A stretch of DNA of 64,000 bases from Wenzhouxiangellaceae bacterium (GCA_028289455.1 JANQPN010000027.1:24498-88497); one strand, 5' to 3'; counted from the stretch's first letter, positions 9,355 to 19,459 are shown. A program made the numbers and translations. The notes: generated by a model from the letters alone, not told the origin.

Positions 9355-10086
9355 ATGAAAACCATCGGTATAGCTGCCCATAGCGCAGAGGGCGGATCAC
9401 TGTGTTTTATTACGGCCTGCCGTGAGGGCGGCATACAACAGGGAGTACACATGCACCCCAACATTGTGCTGAGTGCAATTCCCATGGGCCTGAGCATGCC
9501 CGGTTGGGAGTCGGATAACCATTTAGAAGTGGGGGAGTATTTGGCAAAAGGCGTGCAAATGGTGGCTGACGCCGGTGCAGAGTTTTATATCTGCCCGGAC
9601 AATACAGCACACATTGTTTTGGAGCAGATTGCTGATGATTTACCACTGCCGGGGTTGCATATAGCATCCGTGGTTACCCGTGAAGCACTGACCAATGGCT
9701 GGGAAAATGTCGGGCTGCTGGGAACCAGGTGGACCATGACCGGCCCTGTTTATGGGCGGATGCTGGAACAGCACGGGTTAAACCGGCTGATTCCTGATGA
9801 AGACATGCGCGAGCGGTTGAACAAGGCGATTTTTGATGAATTGTGTCAGGGCATTTTCAGTGAACAGACTACTTCATTGTTTCTGGAGGCAATCACAGAT
9901 CTGCAGGCACGGGGAGCCGAGTGTGTTGTGCTGGGTTGCACTGAAATTCCGTTGATTATCAACCAAAAAAATTCTCCGCTGCCCATTCTTGACTCAACCA
10001 GATTACTGGCACGATATGCAGTGCGCGAAGCATTATCGGACCGGAGTATAGACATACAGGCCGGGTGGCTGGAGGTCAGTGCATAA
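9355..10086 (+). CDS. Aspartate/glutamate racemase family protein
   Basis: This 243-residue protein has the Asp/Glu/hydantoin racemase fold. The second catalytic Cys is in VVLGCTEIPL (Cys195). The first active-site motif, normally CNTAH, reads PDNTAH with Asp82 at the Cys position. One-Cys members are known among broad racemases and related isomerases, so the activity may not be simple Asp/Glu racemization. The start at 9355 gives MKTIGIAAHSAEGG, the expected first strand; an earlier start at 9292 would overlap the VOC gene. Confidence 0.85.
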   Translation: MKTIGIAAHSAEGGSLCFITACREGGIQQGVHMHPNIVLSAIPMGLSMPGWESDNHLEVGEYLAKGVQMVADAGAEFYICPDNTAHIVLEQIADDLPLPGLHIASVVTREALTNGWENVGLLGTRWTMTGPVYGRMLEQHGLNRLIPDEDMRERLNKAIFDELCQGIFSEQTTSLFLEAITDLQARGAECVVLGCTEIPLIINQKNSPLPILDSTRLLARYAVREALSDRSIDIQAGWLEVSA

Positions 10087-10170
10087 ATACGTGATTTCTC
10101 CATGGATGGCGTATTGCTGGCGGCTTGTTATACTAAGGGCTACGTAGTTATTCAAGCCCGGTATCGTGCC

Positions 10171-11448
10171 ATGTTTTTCAGGTATCTATTCAGCCTAGTG
10201 TTTTTTTTGCTTACAACCGTTCAGTTGCATGCACATGATGATGTTGCAACTCAATGGCTGCCGGTAATTGGAACCGGCGGTGGATTTAATGCGGCCATCA
10301 ATCTGGTGAATATCGACGAGCATGAAGTAGAAGTCAGTATCACCAGTTTTTCCACCAGTGGAGAGCCGCTGGCGATCCTGGCTGATGGCGGGCAGGCAGT
10401 CGCAGGGTTGGGGCTTATGGTGCCGGGTGGTGGAAATACTGTAGTGCAGACCGTACCCGGGAGCCAGTCACTGCAGGTTGGCTGGGTGCGTATTGATGGC
10501 GATATTCGGGTCAATACCACATTGGAAATCGGTGATACCGGTGGCGGCGCTGTGCCTAATCGGATGCAGTTTCCCACGACTGAACCCGCCCGTAAGCTGG
10601 TATTCACGGCAAGCTCGGGCAATGGCAGAGACACCAGCATGGCGATTATGGCGCCGCCGATTAATGCCGGTACCGCCAGCATAAACCTCACAGCTGTTGA
10701 TCAGTCGGGTGAACCAGCTGGTGTGGCAGATATACAAATGCCGGCCGGCCGTATGGGTTTTCTGGTACTGGCGGATTTAATGCCTGAATTGGGTGAATTC
10801 GACGGCAGTGTGCAACTGACCAGCAGTTTTTCTGTCGTGGTGCAGCCTTTCCGCGAGGACGGAGAGCTGATTTCCAGCCTGCGGCTGTTTCCACCGCGAC
10901 CCGATCCGGTAAACAGCAATGGTTGTGGTGATTTTTCTGACTGGGAAACCTCAGATTACGTACTGCCGTTTCCGCCCGGTACCGGCTATCAGGTGAACCA
11001 GGGTAATTGCTCGGGTTTTGGACATAACGGCATATTTCTGTTTGGCTACGATTTCATCATGGATATCGGTACACCGGTGTCAGCTGCCCGGGGTGGTATT
11101 GTGATTTTCACCAATGAAAATGTTCCTGACGGGAATCGTGCCGGTACCAATCTGATAACCATTCAGCATGAAGACGGTACAACGGCTTTATATTCGCACT
11201 TGACCATCAATGGTGTATTTGTAGAACCGGGGCAACGGGTGGAGGCAGGTAATATTATCGGCTTGAGCGGTGATACCGGCAATACAGGCGGGCTGCCGCA
11301 TCTGCATTTTTCTTTGCATAGTTGTGCTTCACTACCGGGTCTTCCCGGCAGCGACAGCTGCCCCAGTATCCCGGTTACTTTCCGCAATACCCAGCCCAAT
11401 CCATTCGGACTGAACCCGCAGGTGTCATATAGCGCTGAAGTGTTTTAA
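10171..11448 (+). CDS. Secreted M23-family metallopeptidase with beta-sandwich N-terminal region
   Basis: The start at 10171 begins a signal peptide (YLFSLVFFLLTT, cleavage near LHA). Residues about 25-250 form two beta-rich modules (ATQWLPVIGTGGGFNAAINLVN, then a LVFTASSGNGRD module) like the wall-associated modules found beside exported enzymes. The last 150 residues are a LytM/M23 domain: the first His and Asp ligands are in GHNGIFLFGYDF, followed by GTPVSAARGGIV, TALYSHL, and the LPHLHFSLH zinc motif. Paired Cys residues suggest disulfides. Peptidoglycan endopeptidase activity is inferred. It is transcribed alone, 33 bases before the GFA gene. Confidence 0.85.
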   Translation: MFFRYLFSLVFFLLTTVQLHAHDDVATQWLPVIGTGGGFNAAINLVNIDEHEVEVSITSFSTSGEPLAILADGGQAVAGLGLMVPGGGNTVVQTVPGSQSLQVGWVRIDGDIRVNTTLEIGDTGGGAVPNRMQFPTTEPARKLVFTASSGNGRDTSMAIMAPPINAGTASINLTAVDQSGEPAGVADIQMPAGRMGFLVLADLMPELGEFDGSVQLTSSFSVVVQPFREDGELISSLRLFPPRPDPVNSNGCGDFSDWETSDYVLPFPPGTGYQVNQGNCSGFGHNGIFLFGYDFIMDIGTPVSAARGGIVIFTNENVPDGNRAGTNLITIQHEDGTTALYSHLTINGVFVEPGQRVEAGNIIGLSGDTGNTGGLPHLHFSLHSCASLPGLPGSDSCPSIPVTFRNTQPNPFGLNPQVSYSAEVF

Positions 11449-11481
11449 GCTGGTTACAACAGCAACCCGTAGGAGCTAAGA

Positions 11482-11883
11482 ATGGGTGAGCAAACTCAGA
11501 TTCACGGTTCCTGTCTTTGTCAGACAGTGCGTTTTCATTTTAACCTGCCGACTTTGTGGTGCGGTCATTGTCACTGCAGTATGTGCCGTAAAAGCCATGG
11601 GGCCGGTTATGTAACCTGGACGGGCGTCGCTGAGGAAAAATTTGTAATCGATCAGGGGATACAGCAGCTGAAGTGGTATTCGACTTCTGAAAAAGCACGG
11701 CGCGGCGGCTGTACTGACTGCGGTAGCATGATGCTGTTTCAGTCCGAGCAATGGCCGGGCGAAATGCATGTTGCGCTGGGCGCATTGGATGATGAGATCG
11801 ACCGGCAGCCGCAGATCAACTCATTTTTTGACACGCATATCAGCTGGATGCCGATTGATCAGAAACTTCCCCACAAACCCTAG
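11482..11883 (+). CDS. GFA (CENP-V) family zinc protein
   Basis: A GFA-type protein of 133 residues. Zinc ligands are visible: Cys11 and Cys13 in GSCLCQTVRF, the CGHCHCSMCRKSHG cluster at about 27-40, and Cys77/Cys80 in GGCTDCGSMM. The ATG is preceded by GTAGGAGC, a good ribosome site. The family is often named glutathione-dependent formaldehyde-activating enzyme, but most members have no proven substrate. Confidence 0.88.
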   Translation: MGEQTQIHGSCLCQTVRFHFNLPTLWCGHCHCSMCRKSHGAGYVTWTGVAEEKFVIDQGIQQLKWYSTSEKARRGGCTDCGSMMLFQSEQWPGEMHVALGALDDEIDRQPQINSFFDTHISWMPIDQKLPHKP

Positions 11884-11897
11884 CTGATAGGTTTGTT

Positions 11898-12371
11898 ATG
11901 GTGAAATTGCGAGCTGCTGTTGAGTCTGACCTGGACATTTTGACCTGCTGGTTTAATTCAGCCGGTGAAGCGCGCAGCTGGGGCGGTCCACGGATACGCT
12001 ATCCCTTTGAAAAACAGCAGCTTAAGGAGGATATTCGCTGGGAGGATGCACAAAGTTTTACATTGGAGGATGAGCAACAACTGCTTGGTTTCGCTCAGGT
12101 ATTTGAACGCTTTGGCTGCCGGCATATCGGTCAGGTTGCGGTTAATCCCGACAGGCGGGGCGAAGGGTTGGGAAAGCGGTTGATCCAGTCGATTATCGAG
12201 CTGAATGCAGCTGGCGGTAAAAACTATTCTTTGTTTGTCTATACCACCAATATTGCTGCAAAGAAGCTTTATGACAGTCTTGGCTTTGAAATACGGCCAT
12301 TGCCGTCAGGTGAGCAGGCTGTTGAAAATTGTGTGTTTATGATTAAACAAAACAGTGCTGGTACAGCTTGA
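11898..12371 (+). CDS. GNAT-family N-acetyltransferase
   Basis: The 157-residue product shows acetyl-CoA-binding motif A as VAVNPDRRGEGLGKRLI and the later strand-helix YTTNIAAKKLYDSLGFEI typical of the Gcn5-related fold. The acceptor is unknown. It starts 15 bases after the GFA gene, so the two are probably co-transcribed. Confidence 0.88.
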   Translation: MVKLRAAVESDLDILTCWFNSAGEARSWGGPRIRYPFEKQQLKEDIRWEDAQSFTLEDEQQLLGFAQVFERFGCRHIGQVAVNPDRRGEGLGKRLIQSIIELNAAGGKNYSLFVYTTNIAAKKLYDSLGFEIRPLPSGEQAVENCVFMIKQNSAGTA

Positions 12372-12374
12372 GTG

Positions 12375-12797
12375 CTAATGTTTTCGCAATTCCTTGCGGA
12401 TCACCAGTTTTAATCCTGACCAGACCTGATCGACTGCGCATACTTTCACATCCACCAGACCCAGGGGCAGGATAATTTCACGAATTACATCTTCGGTAAT
12501 GTCTGTGGGAACCCTGGATGCTTTCTTGGGCCAGGAAATCCAGATCATGCCATTCTGATGAATACGCTGCATGCAGGTTTGAATTTTTCCACTCAGCTGT
12601 GAGCGGCTTTTGCTGAAAAAGTGGATCATGTCCAGATTTTTACCCATGCGCTTTAACAGAGTAATGCTTTCCGACGCAGGAGCGATCAAATCGAGATAAT
12701 CTGCAGGCGGATTGAAGACATACACTCTGTGGCCTGGCTTGATGCCCAGTTTTTTATACAGCGGTGTACCGGAATAGCCGGCTGGATGACTTGTCAT
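12375..12797 (-). CDS. DUF3052 family protein
   Basis: The start at 12797 (MTSHPAGYSGTPLYKKLGIKPG) matches the DUF3052 beginning; a TTG at 12815 would add six residues. Family motifs are seen in order: GYSGTPLYKKLGI, IHFFSKSRSQL, GMIWISWPKKAS, TDITEDVIRE, and GLVDVKVCAVDQVWSGLKLV near the end. The 140-residue protein is likely cytoplasmic. No function is established for the family. It converges on the GNAT gene. Confidence 0.87.
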   Translation of the reverse strand: MTSHPAGYSGTPLYKKLGIKPGHRVYVFNPPADYLDLIAPASESITLLKRMGKNLDMIHFFSKSRSQLSGKIQTCMQRIHQNGMIWISWPKKASRVPTDITEDVIREIILPLGLVDVKVCAVDQVWSGLKLVIRKELRKH

Positions 12798-12898
12798 GTG
12801 GGGCAGGAACCTCAAGATAAGGGATGTTAAAATCTACCTATCTTTACTGACCAGCTCAACCAGGCTGGTGAAGTAGCCAAATCAGGAGTTTATATCTT

Positions 12899-14074
12899 AT
12901 GAGCGATGCCTCTATCGTTATCGCGGGCGCCAAGCGCACGCCAATCGGATCATTTCAGGGACAATTCGACGGAGTGCCGGCACCGGAGCTGGGCGCGGCT
13001 GCCATCAGTGCAGCGTTGGCGCAAAGCACTGTTGGTGCAGAAAGTGTTTCCGAAGTGATTATGGGTTGTGTGTTGCCCGCGGGGTTGGGGCAGGCACCGG
13101 CGCGTCAGGCATCGCTGGCTGCCGGTTTACCGCTGGGTACCGGATGCACCACCATCAATAAAGTCTGTGGGTCAGGCATGAAAGCCACCATGCTGGCGCA
13201 TGACCTGCTGAAAGCAGGATCAGCTGAGGTGGTTGTGGCCGGCGGTATGGAGTCAATGACCAATGCGCCGTATCTGCTGCCCAAAGCGCGCGGTGGTTAT
13301 CGTATGGGGCACGGACAGACGCTGGATCATATGTTTCTGGATGGGTTGCAAAATCCTTACGACCAGAAAATGATGGGCCAGTTTGCAGAAAGCTGTGCAG
13401 GAAAGTACACCTTCAGCCGGGAGGAGCAGGATACATTTTCAATAACATCGATCCAGCGCGCGATGGCGGCAATGCAGGCGGACTTCCAGGATGAAATCAC
13501 CCCGGTTACCGTCAAAACCCGTAAGGGTGAGGTTGTGGTTGAGCAGGATCAGGAACCACCGACATGCAAAATTGAGAAAATTCCCAATCTGCGGCCGGCA
13601 TTTGCCAAAGACGGCACAGTAACCGCAGCCAATTCTTCCAAGATTTCCGATGGAGCGGCTGCGCTGGTGGTGACTACCGCAGAATATGCTGCAGCAAATG
13701 ACATTGCCCCTCTGGCAACGATTATCGGTCATGCTACTCATGCTCAGGAGCCGGAGTGGTTTACCACAGCGCCGGTAGGTGCAATGACCAAACTGCTTGA
13801 AAAGGTCGGCTGGAGCGTAGAGGATGTTGATCTGTTTGAAATTAACGAAGCTTTTGCAGTGGTTACCATGGCTGCAATTCGTGAACTGAATCTTGACCCC
13901 GATAAAGTCAATGTGAATGGCGGCGCATGTGCGCTGGGGCATCCTATTGGCGCAACCGGTGCACGGATTATTGTGACGCTGATCAACGCCCTGCGGCAGC
14001 GGGGGTTGAAGCGCGGTGTGGCGTCACTGTGTATCGGCGGTGGTGAAGCAACCGCGATTGCATTGGAAGTTTAA
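12899..14074 (+). CDS. Acetyl-CoA acetyltransferase (thiolase)
   Basis: This 391-residue thiolase carries the acyl-accepting Cys in NKVCGSGMKA (about residue 90), the His in GHPIGATGAR and the second Cys in CIGGGEATA. It likely splits acetoacetyl-CoA into two acetyl-CoA. It is 18 bases upstream of liuB in the same direction, so here it probably completes leucine breakdown after HMG-CoA lyase yields acetoacetate, or serves the nearby HSD10-type dehydrogenase in isoleucine breakdown. An AGGAG precedes the ATG by about 10 bases. Confidence 0.93.
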   Translation: MSDASIVIAGAKRTPIGSFQGQFDGVPAPELGAAAISAALAQSTVGAESVSEVIMGCVLPAGLGQAPARQASLAAGLPLGTGCTTINKVCGSGMKATMLAHDLLKAGSAEVVVAGGMESMTNAPYLLPKARGGYRMGHGQTLDHMFLDGLQNPYDQKMMGQFAESCAGKYTFSREEQDTFSITSIQRAMAAMQADFQDEITPVTVKTRKGEVVVEQDQEPPTCKIEKIPNLRPAFAKDGTVTAANSSKISDGAAALVVTTAEYAAANDIAPLATIIGHATHAQEPEWFTTAPVGAMTKLLEKVGWSVEDVDLFEINEAFAVVTMAAIRELNLDPDKVNVNGGACALGHPIGATGARIIVTLINALRQRGLKRGVASLCIGGGEATAIALEV

Positions 14075-14092
14075 TCTGTAAAGAGGTAGACA

Positions 14093-15700
14093 ATGCCCAG
14101 GATTCACAGCCAGATCAGTTCCAGCGATGCCGCGTTCCAGGACAATGCGGCGGCCATGCAGCAATTGGTGGAAGAGCTGCACCAACGCCAGCAGCAGATC
14201 AGGCTGGGTGGTCCTGAACGCAGCCGCAAAAAACATACCGACAGAGGCAAACTGTTGGTCAGAGAGCGGATTCGGGTGTTGCTGGATGACGGCAGCCCGT
14301 TTCTGGAAGTCTCCGGACTGGCGGCCTGGGGGTTGTATGATGATGCGGCACCGGCCGCCGGTGTAGTCGCCGGCATAGGCCGGGTACATGGACGGGAAGT
14401 GATGGTGGTGGCCAATGATGCCACCGTCAAGGGCGGTACCTATTATCCGATAACAGTGAAGAAACACCTGCGGGCGCAGGAAATCGCGCTGGAAAACCAT
14501 CTGCCGTGCATCTATCTGGTGGATTCCGGTGGTGCATTTCTGCCACTGCAGGATCAGGTGTTTCCCGATCGTGATCATTTCGGGCGGATTTTTTACAACC
14601 AGGCCCGATTATCAGCCAAAAACATTCCACAAATAGCCGTGGTGATGGGCTCATGTACTGCCGGCGGTGCCTATGTGCCGGCGATGTGTGACGAGTCCAT
14701 TATTGTCAAGGAACAGGGAACGATTTTTCTGGGTGGGCCGCCGCTGGTTAAAGCGGCTACCGGTGAAATTGTCGACGCTGAATCATTGGGTGGAGCTGAT
14801 GTGCATACCAGTACCTCCGGTGTCGCTGATCACTTCGCAGAAGATGATACCCATGCATTGTCGATTGCACGGGACATTGTTAAACACCTGAACCGCTGGA
14901 AACAAAGCAGCCTGCAGCACCGCAAACCTGTCGAGCCGGCTATGAACGCGGATGAGCTTTATGGAGTGATTCCCAAAGATACCCGTCATCCTATGGATGT
15001 GCATGAGGTAATCGGCAGAATTGTTGATGAAAGTGAACTGCATGAGTTCAAGCCCCGCTACGGAAAAACCCTGGTTACCGGGTTTGCACATATATGGGGT
15101 TACCCGGTTGGTATTATTGCCAACAACGGTATTCTGTTTGCGGAAAGTGCGCTCAAGGGAGCGCATTTTATTCAGTTGTGCAATCAGCGCAATATTCCTC
15201 TGGTGTTTCTGCAGAACATCAGCGGCTTCATGGTCGGTAAACAGTATGAGAATGCCGGCATCGCTAAAGACGGCGCCAAAATGGTGACCGCGGTAGCCTG
15301 CAGCCATGTTCCCAAATATACCGTGGTAATCGGTGGATCATTCGGTGCAGGCAACTATGCAATGTGCGGGCGTGCCTACCAGCCGCGGTTTATGTGGACC
15401 TGGCCAAATGCCCGCATTTCAGTAATGGGCGGGGAGCAGGCGGCCACGGTACTGGCAACCGTTAAGCGCGATGGTCTGGAAGCTGCAGGTCAGCAATGGC
15501 CGGAGGCCGAAGAGCAGGCATTCAAAGGTAAAATCAGCGAGCAATACGAAACGCAGGGCAATCCCTACTACGCTACAGCCAGGTTGTGGGATGACGGCAT
15601 AATCGACCCCAGGGATACCCGGCGGGTCTTGGGGCTGGCACTGTCAGCCGGACTGAATGCGCCAGTTGAACAGGATCGGTTCGGCGTATTCAGAATGTAG
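14093..15700 (+). CDS. liuB: Methylcrotonyl-CoA carboxylase, carboxyltransferase (beta) subunit
   Basis: This carboxyltransferase subunit transfers CO2 from biotin to 3-methylcrotonyl-CoA in leucine degradation. Its 535 residues match the family length. Motifs include [73 protein letters not shown] and [16 protein letters not shown]. The alpha subunit (liuD) lies downstream with liuC between them, the usual liu order. Confidence 0.95.
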   Translation: MPRIHSQISSSDAAFQDNAAAMQQLVEELHQRQQQIRLGGPERSRKKHTDRGKLLVRERIRVLLDDGSPFLEVSGLAAWGLYDDAAPAAGVVAGIGRVHGREVMVVANDATVKGGTYYPITVKKHLRAQEIALENHLPCIYLVDSGGAFLPLQDQVFPDRDHFGRIFYNQARLSAKNIPQIAVVMGSCTAGGAYVPAMCDESIIVKEQGTIFLGGPPLVKAATGEIVDAESLGGADVHTSTSGVADHFAEDDTHALSIARDIVKHLNRWKQSSLQHRKPVEPAMNADELYGVIPKDTRHPMDVHEVIGRIVDESELHEFKPRYGKTLVTGFAHIWGYPVGIIANNGILFAESALKGAHFIQLCNQRNIPLVFLQNISGFMVGKQYENAGIAKDGAKMVTAVACSHVPKYTVVIGGSFGAGNYAMCGRAYQPRFMWTWPNARISVMGGEQAATVLATVKRDGLEAAGQQWPEAEEQAFKGKISEQYETQGNPYYATARLWDDGIIDPRDTRRVLGLALSAGLNAPVEQDRFGVFRM

Positions 15701-15702
15701 TC

Positions 15703-16491
15703 ATGACACAGTTCCTGGAATCACAAATAGAAAATGGCGTTGCCACAGTCAGGCTCAACCGGCCTGACCTGCATAATGCCTTCAATGCTCAGCTGATTGC
15801 AGAGCTGACCGACACATTTAACAGCCTCAATGACAGCCGCGATATTCGTGTGGTGGTGTTGACCGGTGCCGGGAAAAGTTTCTCGGCCGGCGCTGATCTT
15901 AATTGGATGCGCGCGATGATTGATGCCAGTGAAGCGGAAAACCGGGAGGACTCCCTGCGTCTGGCGGCCATGTTCAGGGCTATCAATAATGTCAACAAAC
16001 CGGTAATTGCCAGGGTAAACGGTCATGCCTTCGGTGGCGGGGTGGGGATGATTGCCTGTGCAGATATGGTAATAGCTGTTGAAAACGCCAAATTTGGTCT
16101 CAGCGAAGTGAAACTGGGGCTGATTCCGGCGACTATTGCACCCCTGGTGCAGGCTAAAATCGGACAGAGTCATATGCGCCGCTATGCAATCAGCGGAGAA
16201 ACGTTCGGAGCCGAACAGGCCAGGCATATAGGTTTGGTGCATGAAGTTGCCGGCAGTGACGAGCTGGACGAGATTGTCTCACGGCATGTGTCTTTATTCC
16301 GGCAGGCAGGCCCGGTCGCTGCTGCCGAATGCAAGCAACTGGTCCGAACGGTGGCCGGCTTTGCCGGACAGAACGATACTGAGCAGGACACAGTCACCGC
16401 AGCCTGGATTGCACGGCTGCGCGTTTCAGAAGAAGGTCAGCAGGGGTTACGTGCTTTTTTGGAGAAGCAGGAACCGGGCTGGCGGAGTTAA
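15703..16491 (+). CDS. liuC: Methylglutaconyl-CoA hydratase (enoyl-CoA hydratase family)
   Basis: A crotonase-fold protein of 262 residues, with oxyanion-hole motifs FSAGADLNWM and HAFGGGVGMIACADMVIA. The catalytic-Glu region is SEVKLGLIPATIAP, whose ending is typical of methylglutaconyl-CoA hydratases. It converts 3-methylglutaconyl-CoA to HMG-CoA. It starts two bases after the liuB stop, so translation is probably coupled. Confidence 0.92.
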   Translation: MTQFLESQIENGVATVRLNRPDLHNAFNAQLIAELTDTFNSLNDSRDIRVVVLTGAGKSFSAGADLNWMRAMIDASEAENREDSLRLAAMFRAINNVNKPVIARVNGHAFGGGVGMIACADMVIAVENAKFGLSEVKLGLIPATIAPLVQAKIGQSHMRRYAISGETFGAEQARHIGLVHEVAGSDELDEIVSRHVSLFRQAGPVAAAECKQLVRTVAGFAGQNDTEQDTVTAAWIARLRVSEEGQQGLRAFLEKQEPGWRS

Positions 16492-16493
16492 GC

Positions 16494-18503
16494 ATGTTTA
16501 AACGAGTATTAATTGCCAACCGGGGCGAAATTGCCTGTCGGGTTATTCGCACCTGCCGTCGGCTGGGTGTGGAAACCATTGCGGTTTATTCTGATGCAGA
16601 TCGTGATGCGCAGCATGTCAGACTGGCTGATCATGCCTGTCATATCGGGCCGCCTGCGCCGGGCGAATCCTATCTGGATGCCGGTAAAATAATTTCAGCG
16701 GCTCAGCAGACCGGCGCACAGGCAGTGCACCCTGGCTATGGATTTCTGTCGGAAAATGCAGATTTCGCCAGACGTCTGGATGCTGCCGGAATCACTTTAA
16801 TCGGACCTTCCCCGGAAACCATGGAGCAGATGGGCTCCAAAGCGGAAGCCAAACAAACCATGCGTGCTGCCGGTGTGCCGGTAGTGCCGGGTTACGATGG
16901 CGATGAACAGGCTGACGACCACCTGCAGCGTGAAGCTGATGACATCGGATATCCTCTGATGCTTAAAGCTGCTGCCGGCGGTGGTGGCAAGGGTATGCGA
17001 ATTGTCCGCGGTGCTGATGAGTTCATCGAAGCGTTGGCTTCGGCCCGGCGCGAGGCCCAGGGTGCTTTTGGCGATACCCGGATGATTATGGAGCGTTATC
17101 TGGAGGAACCCCGGCACATTGAAGTGCAGATTTTCGGTGATTCACACGGTAATGCGGTGCACTTGTTTGAACGGGATTGTTCCAGCCAGCGCCGCTATCA
17201 GAAAATAATCGAAGAGGCGCCGGCACCGACTTTGGCCGCAGATATGGCCCAGGCAATGCATGCAGCAGCGGTTCAGGCAGCCAAAGCAGTCAATTACCGG
17301 GGTGCCGGCACAGTCGAATTTATTGTATCCGGTGACGATTTTTACTTCATGGAAATGAACACCCGCCTGCAGGTGGAACACCCGGTCACCGAAATGATTA
17401 CCGGCGTTGATCTGGTTGAGTGGCAATTGCGGGTAGCGGCAGGTGAACCTATACCAGCTGTACAGGAGCAGATTTCCCAACAGGGACATGCACTGGAAGC
17501 CAGGTTGTATGCCGAAGATCCGGAGGCCGGATTTTTGCCCAGTTCCGGTACATTGGAGCACCTGACTTTCCCACTCGAGAATGATGATCTTCGAGTGGAA
17601 ACCGGTGTGGTTCAGGGGGATGCAGTAACCATCCACTATGATCCCATGATTGCCAAACTGGTGGTATGGGGTAATGACCGGAGTGTTGCCCTGCGGCGCT
17701 TGCAACAGGCTTTGGCCAGTACCTCAATCGGTGGATTGCAGTCCAACGTTGATTTTCTGATGCAGCTGGCGGCCCATCCGGTCTTTGTCAGCAATTCCAT
17801 TCATACCGCGTGGCTGGACAACAATCTGGATAAGATGCTGGCCGAGCAGCCAGACTGTCCTGATGAGGCAGTGATCTATCTGGCAGCCGGTTTATTTCTG
17901 ATCTGCGGCTGTGATCAGCAACAGCATGGCTGTATCGATCCATGGTCTCCGTGGTCGGCTTCCGATGGCTGGCGCAACGGTTATTCCGGCAGGCAGGATG
18001 TGCTGATGGATTGTGCCGGTCAGCAATTTTGCGTATTTGCCTGGCAGGAAGGCAACGGTTATCGGATGCGGTTGCAGGATCAGCAGGAAGAAGTTCTGAT
18101 TGAGCGGCCATGGATGCAGGGCAAAGGCGATATCGGTTTTGCCGGTATGCAATGGCAGGACCATCAGTTGAAAGCCCAGGTGCACTGTCAGGCTGACAGC
18201 ATGGAACTGCTGACAGGTGGCCGGCGCTGGCGCTTCCAGCGTCAATCGCCGTTTGCCGGATTAACAGCTGGGCGGCAGCAGGACGACCATATTGCTGCAC
18301 CGATGCCGGGACGAATTATTGCAGTTAATGTTGAGGCCGGGGACAGCGTCAGTGAAGGCCAGACACTGGTGGTAATGGAAGCGATGAAGATGGAAATTTC
18401 CCTGAAAGCGCCGATGGACGGAACAGTGGCTTCAGTTGCCGTTGGCACTGGGGACTTTGTGGAATCCGGTGCCGATGTGGTCGAGCTGGATAGCAGTGAG
18501 TAG
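16494..18503 (+). CDS. liuD: Methylcrotonyl-CoA carboxylase, biotin-carrying (alpha) subunit
   Basis: This is the ATP-dependent biotin carboxylase and carrier subunit, 669 residues. The biotin carboxylase part runs from LIANRGEIACRVIRTCR through the glycine-rich ATP loop AAGGGGKGMR, RDCSSQRRYQK and MEMNTRLQVEHPVTE. A less conserved linker spans about 450-590. The C-terminal biotinyl domain carries VMEAMKME with the acceptor Lys632. A biotin ligase must act elsewhere. It starts 2 bases after liuC, in the same operon. Confidence 0.95.
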   Translation: MFKRVLIANRGEIACRVIRTCRRLGVETIAVYSDADRDAQHVRLADHACHIGPPAPGESYLDAGKIISAAQQTGAQAVHPGYGFLSENADFARRLDAAGITLIGPSPETMEQMGSKAEAKQTMRAAGVPVVPGYDGDEQADDHLQREADDIGYPLMLKAAAGGGGKGMRIVRGADEFIEALASARREAQGAFGDTRMIMERYLEEPRHIEVQIFGDSHGNAVHLFERDCSSQRRYQKIIEEAPAPTLAADMAQAMHAAAVQAAKAVNYRGAGTVEFIVSGDDFYFMEMNTRLQVEHPVTEMITGVDLVEWQLRVAAGEPIPAVQEQISQQGHALEARLYAEDPEAGFLPSSGTLEHLTFPLENDDLRVETGVVQGDAVTIHYDPMIAKLVVWGNDRSVALRRLQQALASTSIGGLQSNVDFLMQLAAHPVFVSNSIHTAWLDNNLDKMLAEQPDCPDEAVIYLAAGLFLICGCDQQQHGCIDPWSPWSASDGWRNGYSGRQDVLMDCAGQQFCVFAWQEGNGYRMRLQDQQEEVLIERPWMQGKGDIGFAGMQWQDHQLKAQVHCQADSMELLTGGRRWRFQRQSPFAGLTAGRQQDDHIAAPMPGRIIAVNVEAGDSVSEGQTLVVMEAMKMEISLKAPMDGTVASVAVGTGDFVESGADVVELDSSE

Positions 18504-18514
18504 GCGCACCAAGT

Positions 18515-19435
18515 ATGGCTGAGTTTGTGAAAATTGTTGAAGTCGGCGCACGAGACGGATTGCAGAACGAGCGATCAATTGTGCCGGTGTTTGTTAAGCA
18601 GGAGTTGATCCGTCGCCTGGGGCGTACCGGTTTGCAGGTGGTGGAAGCCACCAGCTTTGTCAGCCCAGACTGGGTGCCGCAACTGGCTGATGCCGAAGAA
18701 GTCATGGCTGGTTTGAAACGTCAACCCGGGGTTGCCTATCCGGTACTGGTGCCAAACCTTAAAGGCATGCAGCGTGCGATGGCAGCAGGCGCCCGGGAAA
18801 TTGCAGTATTCGCTGCAGCTTCGGAAGCATTCAGTCAAAAGAACACCAATTGCAGTATCGCTGAATCGATTGAGCGCTTTCGTCCGGTTATTGAAACTGC
18901 GCGCGAGCATGATATCTGGGTGAGGGGGTATATTTCCTGTGTGCTGGGGTGTCCTTACCAGGGTGAGGTGAACCTGAAGGATGTGGTTCGGGTAGCCGAA
19001 GCTTTGATAGAGCTGGGCTGCGCGGAAATCTCACTGGGCGATACCATTGGTATCGGCACGCCCCACAACGCCGCCAATATGCTGAATGCTGTATCTGAAG
19101 CAGTACCGATGGATCAGCTGGCGGTGCATTTTCATGATACCTACGGCCAGGCGCTGGCAAATATTCTGGCCTGCGTTGAACAGGGCGTAAGAATTATCGA
19201 CTGCAGCGTGGCGGGCCTGGGAGGCTGTCCATATGCGCGTGGCGCTACCGGCAATGTAGCCACTGAAGATGTTGTTTATATGCTGGAAGGCCTGGGTTAT
19301 CAGACCGGTATCGAGCTGGACCGTTTGGCAGAGGTCGGTGCATGGATTACCAACCAGCTGCAAAAACCAAATTACAGCCGGGCAGGTACTGCAAGGCTGG
19401 CTTCAATGCCGGTGAACCCGGTGATGTTTACCTGA
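18515..19435 (+). CDS. liuE: Hydroxymethylglutaryl-CoA lyase
   Basis: The enzyme cleaves HMG-CoA into acetyl-CoA and acetoacetate, the last committed step of leucine degradation. In its 306 residues the TIM-barrel motifs are VGARDGLQNE (metal and catalytic Arg/Asp), GDTIGIGTP, HFHDTYGQALAN (metal His pair) and the catalytic-Cys loop GLGGCPYARGATGN. It begins 11 bases after liuD and is the last gene of the operon, converging on a kinase gene 24 bases away. Confidence 0.95.
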   Translation: MAEFVKIVEVGARDGLQNERSIVPVFVKQELIRRLGRTGLQVVEATSFVSPDWVPQLADAEEVMAGLKRQPGVAYPVLVPNLKGMQRAMAAGAREIAVFAAASEAFSQKNTNCSIAESIERFRPVIETAREHDIWVRGYISCVLGCPYQGEVNLKDVVRVAEALIELGCAEISLGDTIGIGTPHNAANMLNAVSEAVPMDQLAVHFHDTYGQALANILACVEQGVRIIDCSVAGLGGCPYARGATGNVATEDVVYMLEGLGYQTGIELDRLAEVGAWITNQLQKPNYSRAGTARLASMPVNPVMFT

Positions 19436-19459
19436 TCAGTTGCTCAATTTAATCTCGGG

